A stretch of 64,000 nucleotides of DNA, from NCBI GenBank assembly GCA_964384465.1, contig CAYLLT010000015.1, positions 7,207 through 71,206 of the forward strand, written 5' to 3'. This document shows positions 1 to 8,673 of this stretch, one piece after another. The DNA is from CAYLLT01 sp964384465. Lineage in GTDB: Bacteria > Planctomycetota > Phycisphaerae > UBA1845 > PWPN01. Every line of letters begins with the position of its first letter. The first letter of the stretch is position 1. The notes beneath the pieces are model-generated. The model was given only the letters and a program-made list of their open reading frames with translations. It was not told the DNA's origin and did no database searches. A program made the position numbers and the translations under genes.

Positions 1-2
1 TC

Positions 3-1574
3 AATGTGATCGCTTTCATCGGTTGCACGCCGAGTAACCACCTCCAGCTCAAACTGAACGCCGACGTGGCTCGGCCGCGCAAGTCGGTCGTGATCTTTTT
101 CGTCGATGGTCTGGACCTTGTGCGCCTGCAAACCATGCTGGCCGATCATCAGCTCCCAAACATTCAGCGCGTGTTCGTCGAGGGCGGCGTGGAGGTCCGC
201 GATGCGGTGAGCAGCCTGCCTTCCGTCACCTATGCCAATTGCACGTCGCTCATCACCGGCCTGTTCCCCGGCCATCACGGCATCATGGGCAACTTCTGGT
301 TCGACCCGCACCGGCTGGAGACGCGCTACTACATGACGTTCGGGACCTATCGCACGGTCAACCAGGATTTCTGCGCGCCGACGTTATACGAGCTGCTCGA
401 TGACCAATTCACGCTGAACATCCAGAACCACACGCGGCGAGGCGTGACCGAGACCGTCGATAACCGCTTCATGTTCGGTCTCTCCTGGCTGCTGCGGAAA
501 TACAACTTCGCGGATCGTTACGTGGGCCTGCATTTCGAAGAGGCCGCCGACAAGGCGAATCTCGCGAAGCGCTGGCCCTCGATCGTCATGACCTACTATG
601 GCGGTGTGGATGAGATCGGGCACAAGTTCGGCTCAGATTCGCCCGAGTATGGCACGGCGCTGGGCGACATCGATGCGGTCGTCGGCCTGATCAGCGGCCA
701 GATGCAAAGCGCACGGCCGGCCGAGACGGTTTATTACGTGCTGGCCACCGATCATTCGCATGTGCCCACTCCGGTGGAGCATCGGATGGACATGGTCCGC
801 TGGTTGCACGAAAAGCGCGGGCTGAAGCTGCGATCGAAACCGATCGACCGCGATGAATACACCGACCGGCTCAAGTTGTTGGAGCCGTATGATGCCATCG
901 GCGGTCTGGATGAGGACCGCGTGGTACGGTTTCATCTGCGCAGCCGGCGCGGCTGGGTGTACCGGCCAGAACCGGATGAGATCGAAAAATGGATACTGGA
1001 TCGGCCGTCGCCGGTGGACTTGCCGGCTGTTCAATTCGTTCTGATGAAGACGGGAGCGCACAGCGTTCGGGTATTCTCGCGCGACGGCAAGGCTCGTATT
1101 GAACGCCGGCGCGAATCAGGCAGCGTGCAGTATCGGCTGATCAATGAAGAGGGCGACCCGCTGGCTTATGGCGCCCCGGCGGAATCGACCGCTTTCGTGC
1201 AAGCGGGCTGGCATGCCTCACGCGAGTGGCTCGAGCGGACCGTCGGGGCACGCTATCCGGATTTCGTTCCCCAGGCGGTCGAGATGTTTGATTCGCCGCA
1301 TACCGGCGATGTCGTGGTGATGGCGGCGGACGACTGGAGCCTGCACCCCAAACAGCACGGCGGCCACGGTTCCTGTCTGGCCCGCGACATGAAGATCCCG
1401 CTCTACTTCGCGGGCGGCGAGCTGCCCCACGGAGCCGTGATCGGTCCTGGCCGACTCGTGGATATAATGCCCACCATCCTCGGCTTGCTCGACGAACAGC
1501 AACGCCTCGAGCGCATTCCGCCGATCGACGGCATCAACCTCGCCGATCAACTCCGGCATGCGAAATCGCGGTAA
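3..1574 (+). CDS. Alkaline-phosphatase-superfamily (nucleotide pyrophosphatase-like) lipoprotein, 5' end off the window
   Basis: Type I phosphodiesterase/nucleotide pyrophosphatase fold, predicted to hydrolyse phosphodiesters or phosphomonoesters at the cell envelope. Visible motifs are VIFFVDGLD (first metal aspartate), PSVTYAN followed by TGLFPGHHGIMGN (nucleophile Thr and the conserved GxxPxxHGI stretch), YYGGVDEIGH, ATDHSH and the late HGGHG metal site. The frame stays open to the left edge. A GTG at base 6 could start it, but AFIGC only a few residues later looks like a lipobox, so the true start and the rest of the signal peptide probably lie upstream of the window. The stop directly abuts a REP-like inverted repeat shared with the convergent hydrolase gene. 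Substrate cannot be deduced. A distant paralogue lies at 6937-8547. Confidence 0.8.
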   Translation, partial: NVIAFIGCTPSNHLQLKLNADVARPRKSVVIFFVDGLDLVRLQTMLADHQLPNIQRVFVEGGVEVRDAVSSLPSVTYANCTSLITGLFPGHHGIMGNFWFDPHRLETRYYMTFGTYRTVNQDFCAPTLYELLDDQFTLNIQNHTRRGVTETVDNRFMFGLSWLLRKYNFADRYVGLHFEEAADKANLAKRWPSIVMTYYGGVDEIGHKFGSDSPEYGTALGDIDAVVGLISGQMQSARPAETVYYVLATDHSHVPTPVEHRMDMVRWLHEKRGLKLRSKPIDRDEYTDRLKLLEPYDAIGGLDEDRVVRFHLRSRRGWVYRPEPDEIEKWILDRPSPVDLPAVQFVLMKTGAHSVRVFSRDGKARIERRRESGSVQYRLINEEGDPLAYGAPAESTAFVQAGWHASREWLERTVGARYPDFVPQAVEMFDSPHTGDVVVMAADDWSLHPKQHGGHGSCLARDMKIPLYFAGGELPHGAVIGPGRLVDIMPTILGLLDEQQRLERIPPIDGINLADQLRHAKSR

Positions 1575-1577
1575 CTG

Positions 1578-1639
1578 GTAGGGCGGGTATTGCCCGCCAA
1601 CTCGGCTGCGATCAGAAAGGCGGGCAATGCCCGCCCTAC
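1578..1639. repeat. REP-like inverted repeat between convergent genes
   Basis: Two 21-bp arms (1578-1598 and 1619-1639) are near-perfect inverted copies, each headed by GTAGGGCGGG at its outer end and separated by 20 bp. Each arm is itself palindromic around its centre. It fills the whole gap between the two convergent genes and supplies the TAG stop (1636-1638) of the minus-strand hydrolase. It could fold into a strong hairpin and act as a bidirectional terminator. A related element with a GTAGGGTGGG head is at 60478-60542. Confidence 0.85.
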
Positions 1640-3069
1640 TTCTGACTCGTCTTCACGACGGCAGCACCCTCCGTCAGCGCGGGTTCATGATTCGCTGCCG
1701 CTCCGCATACCGGATCGAAGAAGTTCAGCATCAGGCTGTAATAGTACGCGCGGCAGTAGGCTTGAAAGCCGATGTGCCCGCCGCCGGGCAGGAGGACGGC
1801 GGCGACTTTGGGGTTGGAGGTCTGCGCGATCAGGTCCGCCACCTCCTGGGCCGTCTGTACCGGGTCGTTGATCGCGTGAACGATGAGCACGGGCGTGCGG
1901 GCGGATTCGAGCTTGTCGCCGTCGGAATTGCCGCGATAGGGCAGCAGGCGCAGGAAACGGTTGCCATCCAGCACGGGGAACGACTTGCTCAGCGCCGAAT
2001 TCGCGAAATCGTACGCGATGCACCGGCGGAGGCTGCCGGTCACTTCGGGGTAGTTTTTTCGGGCCATGTGCGCGCGCGTCGCCTCCTGGAACATGGCCGG
2101 CGACGGATCGATCCCCACCGACCGCGGTATATCCATGCGATCCAGGAAGTGCTCCCAGCGGATCACGGGCGAGAACGCGATGACGCCCGCGGCAAAATGT
2201 TCGCGCGGCGACGGCGGATCGAGGTATTGAGCAAGATTACGGGTGATGCTCGGATCGTCGGGTGAGCGCCCGTCGAACCAGGCGGCCTGCAGGGCCGCGT
2301 TGGCCCCCCAGCAGAAGCCGATCAGGCCCGTTCGGCGAACGTGCGAATACGTATCCTCCAGCCACTCGGAAACCTTCATGAGGTCCTGCGTTTCGAGGAC
2401 GGCGAAGCTGTAGTACAGGTCGGGATACTTCGCTTCGGTCTGGCCGTGGCCCCGCGGTTCGAGCGAGAGCACGTGAAATCCGCTGCTCTGGAAGGCCAGC
2501 GAGAGGTCCTTGTTCCGTTTCGCCCCATTGTCGCCCCACAGGCCCGGCAGCAGCACGATGCAATCGGCGTCGGCGATGCGGCCGTCGCCGCCGCGGGCGA
2601 AGCCGATGAAAGCGTGGAGCCGCACTCCGTGAGCGACCGGGATCCACACCGATTCGAAGCCTTCCCACGGCAGCGGCGGCCGCTCCACCGTGTCGCCCTG
2701 CTCGATGCACTGCGCCGTGTGCTGTAACGCCCACCAGTTGCTGGTCACACCCTGCATTTTCTTGATGTCACGATTGAAGCAGGCGTACACGTCGCGGGCG
2801 TGCCCACCGGCATCGACCATATCGTCCGTGAGCAGGGCCGGCCGGTCGAGGCGAGGCAGCAGGCTGCGCAGCTCGCGGTGTGCGCGCGCCAACCATTGCC
2901 GCGTTGAACCGTTCGTCGCCTGCCGCGCTGGCACGTCCATCCCCAATTCCTGCCGCAGGGGCACGCGATCCCCCGGCCGCATCGGGAATGATCGCTCGTG
3001 GAAACAGCCCGTCAACGCGGTGATGGCGATGACCGTCAGCGACCCGAGGTAATAGCGCGGAACCCACAT
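1636..3069 (-). CDS. Alpha/beta hydrolase lipoprotein with cysteine nucleophile elbow
   Basis: 477 aa. The N-terminus has a hydrophobic segment ending in the lipobox LTGC (Cys22), so an envelope lipoprotein is predicted. The alpha/beta hydrolase core shows LLPGLWGDNG (oxyanion-hole region), the nucleophile elbow GFCWGA (Cys253, where most family members have Ser), a late acid in HAINDP, and a His in GGGHIG. A Cys elbow is typical of dienelactone hydrolases, so a carboxylesterase or lactonase activity is possible. The ~150 residues before the core are not recognised. It converges with the phosphodiesterase gene, and its stop codon lies inside the REP-like repeat. It is divergent from the GT-C-like gene at 3143. 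Confidence 0.8.
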   Translation of the reverse strand: MWVPRYYLGSLTVIAITALTGCFHERSFPMRPGDRVPLRQELGMDVPARQATNGSTRQWLARAHRELRSLLPRLDRPALLTDDMVDAGGHARDVYACFNRDIKKMQGVTSNWWALQHTAQCIEQGDTVERPPLPWEGFESVWIPVAHGVRLHAFIGFARGGDGRIADADCIVLLPGLWGDNGAKRNKDLSLAFQSSGFHVLSLEPRGHGQTEAKYPDLYYSFAVLETQDLMKVSEWLEDTYSHVRRTGLIGFCWGANAALQAAWFDGRSPDDPSITRNLAQYLDPPSPREHFAAGVIAFSPVIRWEHFLDRMDIPRSVGIDPSPAMFQEATRAHMARKNYPEVTGSLRRCIAYDFANSALSKSFPVLDGNRFLRLLPYRGNSDGDKLESARTPVLIVHAINDPVQTAQEVADLIAQTSNPKVAAVLLPGGGHIGFQAYCRAYYYSLMLNFFDPVCGAAANHEPALTEGAAVVKTSQK

Positions 3070-3142
3070 GTACGATGAATCCTCCGACGCGAGCAGGTAT
3101 AATACCCCGTTTTAATCGCCGCGGGGCATCGAGATCCAGCAG

Positions 3143-5458
3143 ATGCAGTTACACGAAGGGCTGAACACGCTAGAGCCTTTGGATCGTAGCTCGCCGATGT
3201 GGCGACGACATGATCCTGAAGATGCCCCCACCGCGACCCCCCAAGCCGAACGGGGCTGGAAACTGTCCCTCCTGGCGATAAGCATCCTGATCGCGGCGAC
3301 CGCCGCGGCACACGGCTGGGCCCTCTGGGACGGCATCTTCCTGGACGATCATCTGCACCGCCTGAGTCTCGAAGACAACAACTGGTCCTGGGACGCGCTC
3401 CTGGAAGCGGCCACGGTCCGCATGAATGAATTCATCGACACCTGGTGGCAGACGAAACCCGTCGAATGGCACTACGCCCGGCCGTTTTCCATCCTGCTCG
3501 ACAAAGCCGTATACCACCTGTCCGGCGGGAGCGTCAAGGCCTGGCATGCGATCGGCATCGTCCTGCATCTCGCCAATGCGATCATGGTCTATGCGTTGTG
3601 CATGATGCTGACGCGCCGGCAGTTCTGGTCGGTGGTGGGCGGGCTGCTGTTCATCGTGTATTCGCACAGCGTCTATGCGGTGGGATGGCTCGCGGCACAG
3701 AACAGCGTGCTTCAGACGGCACTGACGCTGGGGGCACTGCTGGCATACATCCGCGCATCGGGTTTGAACCTGTACGCGGCGGGCACGGTGCGCGAAAATC
3801 GAAACGCAATCGCTCCCCGCTGGCTGTTCCTGAGTTTTGGTCTGTGGGCGCTCGCGCTGTTCTCGCGCGAGAATGCGATTGTTTTCCCCGTGTTCGCGGC
3901 AGCAGTCGAGTTAGCGTTCGGCGGCTTCAGGCAGTTTCGTCGGCGGTTGCCGATTCACCTCCTGTTCGGAGCGGTCGCCGTCGCATTCCTTCTCTGGCGT
4001 CTGCTCGCTTTTCCATATCCGATGCCCGACTTCTATGTCCGACAGCCGGACGGGCCCGCGTATGTGCTGTGGTGGCTGGCCAAGCTCATGCACTTCCTCA
4101 CCGCCGCCGTCTGGCTCTCACCCATGACCGTCGGGCCAACCGGAAGGTTTAACCCGTTTCGAGAGGTGCCCGGCGATTGCGTGCTCATGCTGGCGATCCT
4201 CGGCGTCATGGGGACGGGTTATGTCCTGGCGTGCCGGCGGGCCCGCGGGTATTGGGTATGGCCGATGTGGCTGCTGATGTCGTTCCTGCCGGTGGTGCCG
4301 GTGATGGCGGCGCCGCACTCGGGCTACATGGCCGGCGTCGGCTTTGCGATCGCCATGATCGTCGGGCCGGCGCTTCGACAGCATCTTCAGCCGGCGGGTA
4401 TCGGCCGCTGGAGCAAAACCGTTGCCCTGTGGTTCCTCATCGCGACGTGCGCCTACGTTCCGATCTACCGGGCGATGTGGTACTCGATGAATGCCGCCGA
4501 GCGGTACACGATGGCAGCCGTGGCCATTTCTCCCCCGCCGTCCGAGGCAACGGATGTTTTCTTCATCAATCTGCCGTTCGTGAACGTCTACGCGCAACTG
4601 CACATGGCGGAACCGGGGCGGGAATCGATGGAAGCGTCACCCGGCCTGAAGGCCGGGCCTGACGCACATCCACGCGCTCACGTACTGACCTATTCGCCCA
4701 ACCTGTTGCGGATGGAGCAGTCCTGCCGCCTCGAACAGATCGACGATGACCGCCTCCGGTTATCGATCGAAGGCCGTCCATATTTCTCCGGCGCTCTCGG
4801 CCGCTTCCTCGTTGAAGGCATGCGCGGCGGGGAGCGGCTGCGGCCCGGCGATACCATCCGCGGCTCCCTGTTCGACGTGCATATCCTGCGGGCGGACGGG
4901 GAGGGTGTCCGGGAGATGGAGTTTGCGTTTCACCAACCGCTGGCCAGCAGCCGATATTGCTTCTACATTACGACCCAGGAATGCGGTGCCGCCCGTTTGA
5001 GGTTCCCCGTAGGGGGCGTGGTCAATCGCCCGCAACTGCCGGCAGCCGGCCCGCTCCAACGGGCAGATATCGAGCGGGCAGGCCGGGAATTGGCCGCCGG
5101 ACGGGCGGAAGCGGCCGGCGCGCTCTTTACGGCGGCCCAATCAGACGATACAACGTTACGCTCCGCGGCGGAGGACGCCCTGCGGCGTGTTGGACGAACG
5201 GTGGCATTGGCACTGGCATCCCCGGTCCAGGACGAACTCGCCTCCGGGGGATCCGCCCCTGCGGACTGGGCGCGAGTCCGGCTGTGGTGGGAGCGATATG
5301 TGGATGACCAGACGCTGGCGTCTCTCTGGGTCCACCGGGACGATTTGACGCCGCTTCGCGGGACACGGGACATGCTATTTCGTATTCGTGAGATCGCCAG
5401 TCATGTGATTCGGACAGATCTATATCTCACAGGCCCTCCTTTTCCGGGGCCTCAATGA
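3143..5458 (+). CDS. Polytopic membrane protein, GT-C glycosyltransferase-like
   Basis: 771 aa. A cytosolic N-terminus is followed by a first membrane helix (about residues 41-58) and then FLDDHLHR (Asp68-Asp69), matching the acidic first-loop motif of GT-C enzymes such as protein mannosyltransferase and ArnT relatives. About ten further hydrophobic segments follow to roughly residue 460, then a ~300-residue soluble C-terminal domain. Predicted to transfer a sugar from a lipid-linked donor on the outer face of the membrane; substrate unknown. A REP-like hairpin at 4634-4665 is translated within the soluble region (around ASPGLKAGPDAHP). A hairpin with arms 5431-5436 and 5447-5452 lies just before the stop. 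The start is uncertain because several Met residues precede the first helix. Confidence 0.65.
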   Translation: MQLHEGLNTLEPLDRSSPMWRRHDPEDAPTATPQAERGWKLSLLAISILIAATAAAHGWALWDGIFLDDHLHRLSLEDNNWSWDALLEAATVRMNEFIDTWWQTKPVEWHYARPFSILLDKAVYHLSGGSVKAWHAIGIVLHLANAIMVYALCMMLTRRQFWSVVGGLLFIVYSHSVYAVGWLAAQNSVLQTALTLGALLAYIRASGLNLYAAGTVRENRNAIAPRWLFLSFGLWALALFSRENAIVFPVFAAAVELAFGGFRQFRRRLPIHLLFGAVAVAFLLWRLLAFPYPMPDFYVRQPDGPAYVLWWLAKLMHFLTAAVWLSPMTVGPTGRFNPFREVPGDCVLMLAILGVMGTGYVLACRRARGYWVWPMWLLMSFLPVVPVMAAPHSGYMAGVGFAIAMIVGPALRQHLQPAGIGRWSKTVALWFLIATCAYVPIYRAMWYSMNAAERYTMAAVAISPPPSEATDVFFINLPFVNVYAQLHMAEPGRESMEASPGLKAGPDAHPRAHVLTYSPNLLRMEQSCRLEQIDDDRLRLSIEGRPYFSGALGRFLVEGMRGGERLRPGDTIRGSLFDVHILRADGEGVREMEFAFHQPLASSRYCFYITTQECGAARLRFPVGGVVNRPQLPAAGPLQRADIERAGRELAAGRAEAAGALFTAAQSDDTTLRSAAEDALRRVGRTVALALASPVQDELASGGSAPADWARVRLWWERYVDDQTLASLWVHRDDLTPLRGTRDMLFRIREIASHVIRTDLYLTGPPFPGPQ
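4634..4665. repeat. REP-like hairpin inside the GT-C-like gene
   Basis: The core is CCCGGCC-TGAA-GGCCGGG (4640-4657), enclosed by GCGTCA (4634-4639) and TGACGC (4660-4665). Read on the minus strand it starts GCGTCAGGCCC, the same head as the element at 63483-63510. It lies in frame and is translated, consistent with an insertion into coding sequence. Confidence 0.7.
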
Positions 5459-5553
5459 CATTTGCAACTGCGCCGGTTATTGCTAACATGTGACGGAATT
5501 CTGCCCCGTGTGGAAGTTGGCGCGGTCTTCTCGTTGAAAGAACACAACTGAGT

Positions 5554-6687
5554 ATGATTTCAAACCACGCTCCCCCCATTCTACTAACCGGTGCGACCGG
5601 CTTTCTGGGCCATTTCGTTTTGCGCGACTTGCTGGCGCGAGGCCAACGCATCGTCGCTGTGTTGCGATCCCCGCTGGACGATTCGACGAACCGCTTGAAA
5701 GCCCTGATGGCGCAGGTCGGGGTGAATCTGTCCGATCACCTGTCAAGCGGTCAGTTGACGCTCGTGGAAGGCTCGATGCCCGATCATCTGCCCGAACCGG
5801 AGTGGGGGCCGACCGACGCGGTGTTGAACTGTGCCGCCAGCCTCCAGTTGTTCTCCAACGGCAACGATGATCCGTTCAAGACGAACGTGGCCGGCACCGA
5901 GGCGATCATCGCGTGGGCGAACCGCCACAACGTCAAACGGATTCATGCCGTCAGCACCGCCTATACCTGCGGGTGGAATTCGGGCGTTATCCGCGAGGAC
6001 TTTCACCGCACGCCGCCGGAGTTCCAGACCGATTACGAAAAGAGCAAGTGGCAGGCGGAGTCGCTGTTCGAGCAGTGGTCCGGCGAGTCCGGCAGGAAGC
6101 TGACGATCTTTCGGCCGAGTTTTCTGGTCGGCGATTCCCAGACCGGCTATACCACGCAGTTCGCTGGTTTTTACCAGTTCGCCCGGCTGGTCAGCGTGCT
6201 CAAGAACCAGTATCACGACCCGAATAACGGGGCGAAAACGTACATCCCGCTGCGGATTCCGGGCCGGCCCGACGACCCGCAGAACATTGTCCCGGTCGAT
6301 TTCGTGGCCGGCATCATCGCCGAAGTGGTGAAAAAGCCGGCTTTTCACGGCCGGATTTATCACCTGACCAACCCCGAGCCGCCCACCAACGACCTGATGA
6401 AACGCTGCTACGAGGATTATTTCGGCCTGCACGGCGGCTACTTTGCCGACCCCGACGAGGTGATCGGGGAATGCTCAACGCCGGAGTCGCTGCTCTGGGA
6501 TGAATACCATGTGCTGACCTCGCGCGTCGTGAACACCCCGCTCTTCGACGCCTCCAATACCCGCGAGGTGATGAAGGCGTCGGGGATGACCTTCCCGGTT
6601 CTCAACCGCGATCGGATCTTTATGCTATTCGACTACGCCGCCGCCTGCGGCTGGGGCCGCCGCACCAACGGGTTCCATAGCTCATAA
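5554..6687 (+). CDS. Extended short-chain dehydrogenase/reductase (thioester-reductase/epimerase type)
   Basis: 377 aa. The N-terminal Rossmann motif TGATGFLG (residues 12-19) binds NAD(P). The catalytic YxxxK is at Tyr161-Lys165 (YEKSK), with the Ser/Thr of VSTAYTCG upstream. The protein belongs to the NAD-binding-4 (male-sterility/thioester reductase) or epimerase group of extended SDRs. It may reduce an acyl thioester or modify a nucleotide sugar; the sequence does not decide between these. It follows the GT-C-like gene by 95 bp on the same strand, so a shared role in lipid or glycan modification is possible. Length is normal for the family. Confidence 0.8.
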   Translation: MISNHAPPILLTGATGFLGHFVLRDLLARGQRIVAVLRSPLDDSTNRLKALMAQVGVNLSDHLSSGQLTLVEGSMPDHLPEPEWGPTDAVLNCAASLQLFSNGNDDPFKTNVAGTEAIIAWANRHNVKRIHAVSTAYTCGWNSGVIREDFHRTPPEFQTDYEKSKWQAESLFEQWSGESGRKLTIFRPSFLVGDSQTGYTTQFAGFYQFARLVSVLKNQYHDPNNGAKTYIPLRIPGRPDDPQNIVPVDFVAGIIAEVVKKPAFHGRIYHLTNPEPPTNDLMKRCYEDYFGLHGGYFADPDEVIGECSTPESLLWDEYHVLTSRVVNTPLFDASNTREVMKASGMTFPVLNRDRIFMLFDYAAACGWGRRTNGFHSS

Positions 6688-6695
6688 TCAGCCGG

Positions 6696-6890
6696 CTACA
6701 GGCTTGCCCACGCGGCATCCTCCTCTGGCGTCTTCCAGTCCTTGGCCAAGGCGGATTCGCTCAACAGCAGCCCATTGAAAGTATCTTCCTCGCTCTTGAT
6801 TCGCAGAAAGCGAACGAAATCATACACTTCACGCTGCAAGGGTTCCGGCAAAACCGCTAGTTCTTTCTCAATCAGTTCACGAGTGCTCAT
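6696..6890 (-). CDS. Small DUF2281-like protein, possible antitoxin
   Basis: 64 aa from the Met at 6890 (MSTRELIEKELAVLP). The open frame extends further upstream to 6974, but that part overlaps the preceding gene and lacks the family look. The pattern (short helical N-terminus, LPEPLQREVYDFVRFLR, then a Leu/Ser/Trp-rich tail ending WASL) matches DUF2281-type proteins, often annotated as antitoxin-like. No toxin gene lies next to it. It sits 46 bp downstream of the phosphatase-like lipoprotein on the same strand. Functional call is weak; the coding call is reasonable. Confidence 0.6.
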   Translation of the reverse strand: MSTRELIEKELAVLPEPLQREVYDFVRFLRIKSEEDTFNGLLLSESALAKDWKTPEEDAAWASL

Positions 6891-6936
6891 GACGAGATTA
6901 TCGCATTCTCGCCCACGAAAGTAAATCTCACCGACT

Positions 6937-8547
6937 TCATCTTGAAGCCTCCGAAGCAGAAGTGGGCGCATCATGGAATGGGACGCCGAGCTGCTGGAGC
7001 GCGGGCTTCAGGTCGGCCATGCGCAGCACGGGGGGGAGCCGGCCCTCCGTGGTCATGACGAAGCCGCTGGAGCTTTCCTGCCGCAGGCTGCCGTGAATCC
7101 CGACGAGTGTGACGAGGGAAGACATCAGCGCGCTGCCGCAATGGTAGCCCGATTTCATGGAGACGAGCACATCCGGCGGATGTTGCACCAGTCCGTGAAA
7201 TGCCCGCCACAACCTGGCGACGGCATCGGGATAAGTGGTACTGACTGTCGCTTCGAACAGCACGCGGTCATCGATGAAACCATCGCCGTCCATGCTGCCC
7301 TGCTTCGAGAGCTGCGAGAGGGTGGGCCATAGAGCCAGCGGATCGCCGAATTCACATTGATAGCGGAACGCGGTGGGTTTCGGCCGAGCTCCCGCGTCGC
7401 ATCGGCAGGTGATGTGGGCTCGCCCATCGCGACTGAGCACCATCAATTCATCTCCGTCGGGGTATGCGCTGATCTCCATCCCCTCGATCCCCAGCACGTC
7501 GCCGGCCACACGCGCCGGGTCCTTCGTGTGGATCGCCGCCATGCTGACCATGCCGAACTCGGGCACCACCACGTCGTCGGGCTTCTTCAGCGCATGTGTC
7601 ACGCGATAGCCGCGTTTTTCGAGCATCTCCCGCAACGGGATTCGCTTGCTGGTATAGAATTCGTGCCCGTGATCGGACAGCAGCGTGAATCGCGCGCGGC
7701 CGCGCGTTTTGAACAGCAGATACTGGCAGAAACGGTCCACCTGGCAGAGCGCGATCTGATGCCCGCCGCGGCCGCGACGGGCGCCGATGGCGGACGTGCC
7801 GACCGCATAACCTGCGAAAAAAGGGGTCAGGTACCTTTTCTGCGAAGCACCCTCCGGGCCGTTCCGGGAAAAGGTACCTGACCCCTTTTTTCCTTCGAGA
7901 TAAAGGTCCTGAATCTGGCGCAGTTCGTGCCCGAACCACGGATAGGGTTCGAGATACGCCGAGACGTGCGCCACCGGATTCAGCCGGTAATCGACGAACC
8001 GCTGCCAGCCGACGTTGCCGCCATTGGCGTAGACGTCGTACCCATCCGTCAATTGTTTTCCGTTGTAGTAAGACGACTCGATCCCCGGCGAAGGCGACGT
8101 GCCCAGGAATTCCGAGAAACTCATGTCCGTCATCACCGGGAAGGGGCTGATGGTCCGGCTCGGCCGCTCACAATACCGGAAGCGGCCCTGCGCCCATGCT
8201 TCCTCCACCATCGCGAAGGGGATGCTGTCGAGCAGCAGCATCAAATGCCGCCGCTCCTCGCGCGGCACTTCATCTAATCTCACCGTCGTGATGGAGCTCT
8301 CTGTGTCGGGCGTGCCGTAGCCGATCTCGGTGAGCCGGCCCGCCGGCGAGAGCTGCTCGAAGTAATCGGCCCGGTGATTACCGTCGGTGTCGTACCACCG
8401 GCGGACGCCGCCATCCGACAGCGATCTCACTTCCACCGGCGCGACGGGGAACAGCTTCGGGCTGGGCCCGGCACACGCACCAATCAGAACCACCGATGGC
8501 GGTAGTAAAAGAAGCGCATATCTCCGCCGGATGCATGGTTTCATCAT
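6937..8547 (-). CDS. Alkaline-phosphatase-superfamily lipoprotein carrying a 25-codon repeat insertion
   Basis: 536 aa. The N-terminus MMKPCIRRRYALLLL leads to a lipobox (LIGAC). The core resembles the phosphodiesterase superfamily: LLLDSIPF (metal Asp), VMTDMSFS (candidate Thr nucleophile), LLSDHGHEF (late Asp-His). A 75-bp palindromic element at 7817-7891 is translated in frame as 25 extra residues beginning KKGSGTF and ending RYLTPFF, between DLYLEG and AGYAVG. This is an insertion compared with normal architecture; whether the enzyme tolerates it is unknown. The gene is divergent from purM and precedes the small DUF2281-like gene. Confidence 0.7.
   Translation of the reverse strand: MMKPCIRRRYALLLLPPSVVLIGACAGPSPKLFPVAPVEVRSLSDGGVRRWYDTDGNHRADYFEQLSPAGRLTEIGYGTPDTESSITTVRLDEVPREERRHLMLLLDSIPFAMVEEAWAQGRFRYCERPSRTISPFPVMTDMSFSEFLGTSPSPGIESSYYNGKQLTDGYDVYANGGNVGWQRFVDYRLNPVAHVSAYLEPYPWFGHELRQIQDLYLEGKKGSGTFSRNGPEGASQKRYLTPFFAGYAVGTSAIGARRGRGGHQIALCQVDRFCQYLLFKTRGRARFTLLSDHGHEFYTSKRIPLREMLEKRGYRVTHALKKPDDVVVPEFGMVSMAAIHTKDPARVAGDVLGIEGMEISAYPDGDELMVLSRDGRAHITCRCDAGARPKPTAFRYQCEFGDPLALWPTLSQLSKQGSMDGDGFIDDRVLFEATVSTTYPDAVARLWRAFHGLVQHPPDVLVSMKSGYHCGSALMSSLVTLVGIHGSLRQESSSGFVMTTEGRLPPVLRMADLKPALQQLGVPFHDAPTSASEASR
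7817..7891. repeat. 75-bp palindromic insertion element, copy 1
   Basis: Terminal inverted repeats read AAAAAGGGGTCAGGTACC at one end and its complement at the other, around a ~30-bp centre containing a smaller GC-rich hairpin. It is 75 bp, exactly 25 codons in the host gene. The second copy is at 17060-17132, nearly identical in sequence but read in a different frame. On each strand two of the three frames are free of stops, so it can enter genes without truncating them. Confidence 0.9.
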
Positions 8548-8673
8548 GGCTGGTTAATCCAAACATGTCGCAGGTGCAAGTCCATCGGCGCTTTTATATG
8601 GCCACCGGCATGCCGGGTGCCGAGTAACACAATCTCGCTTTCCCTTTCATCCATTTCAATTTAGATTGGCAGC

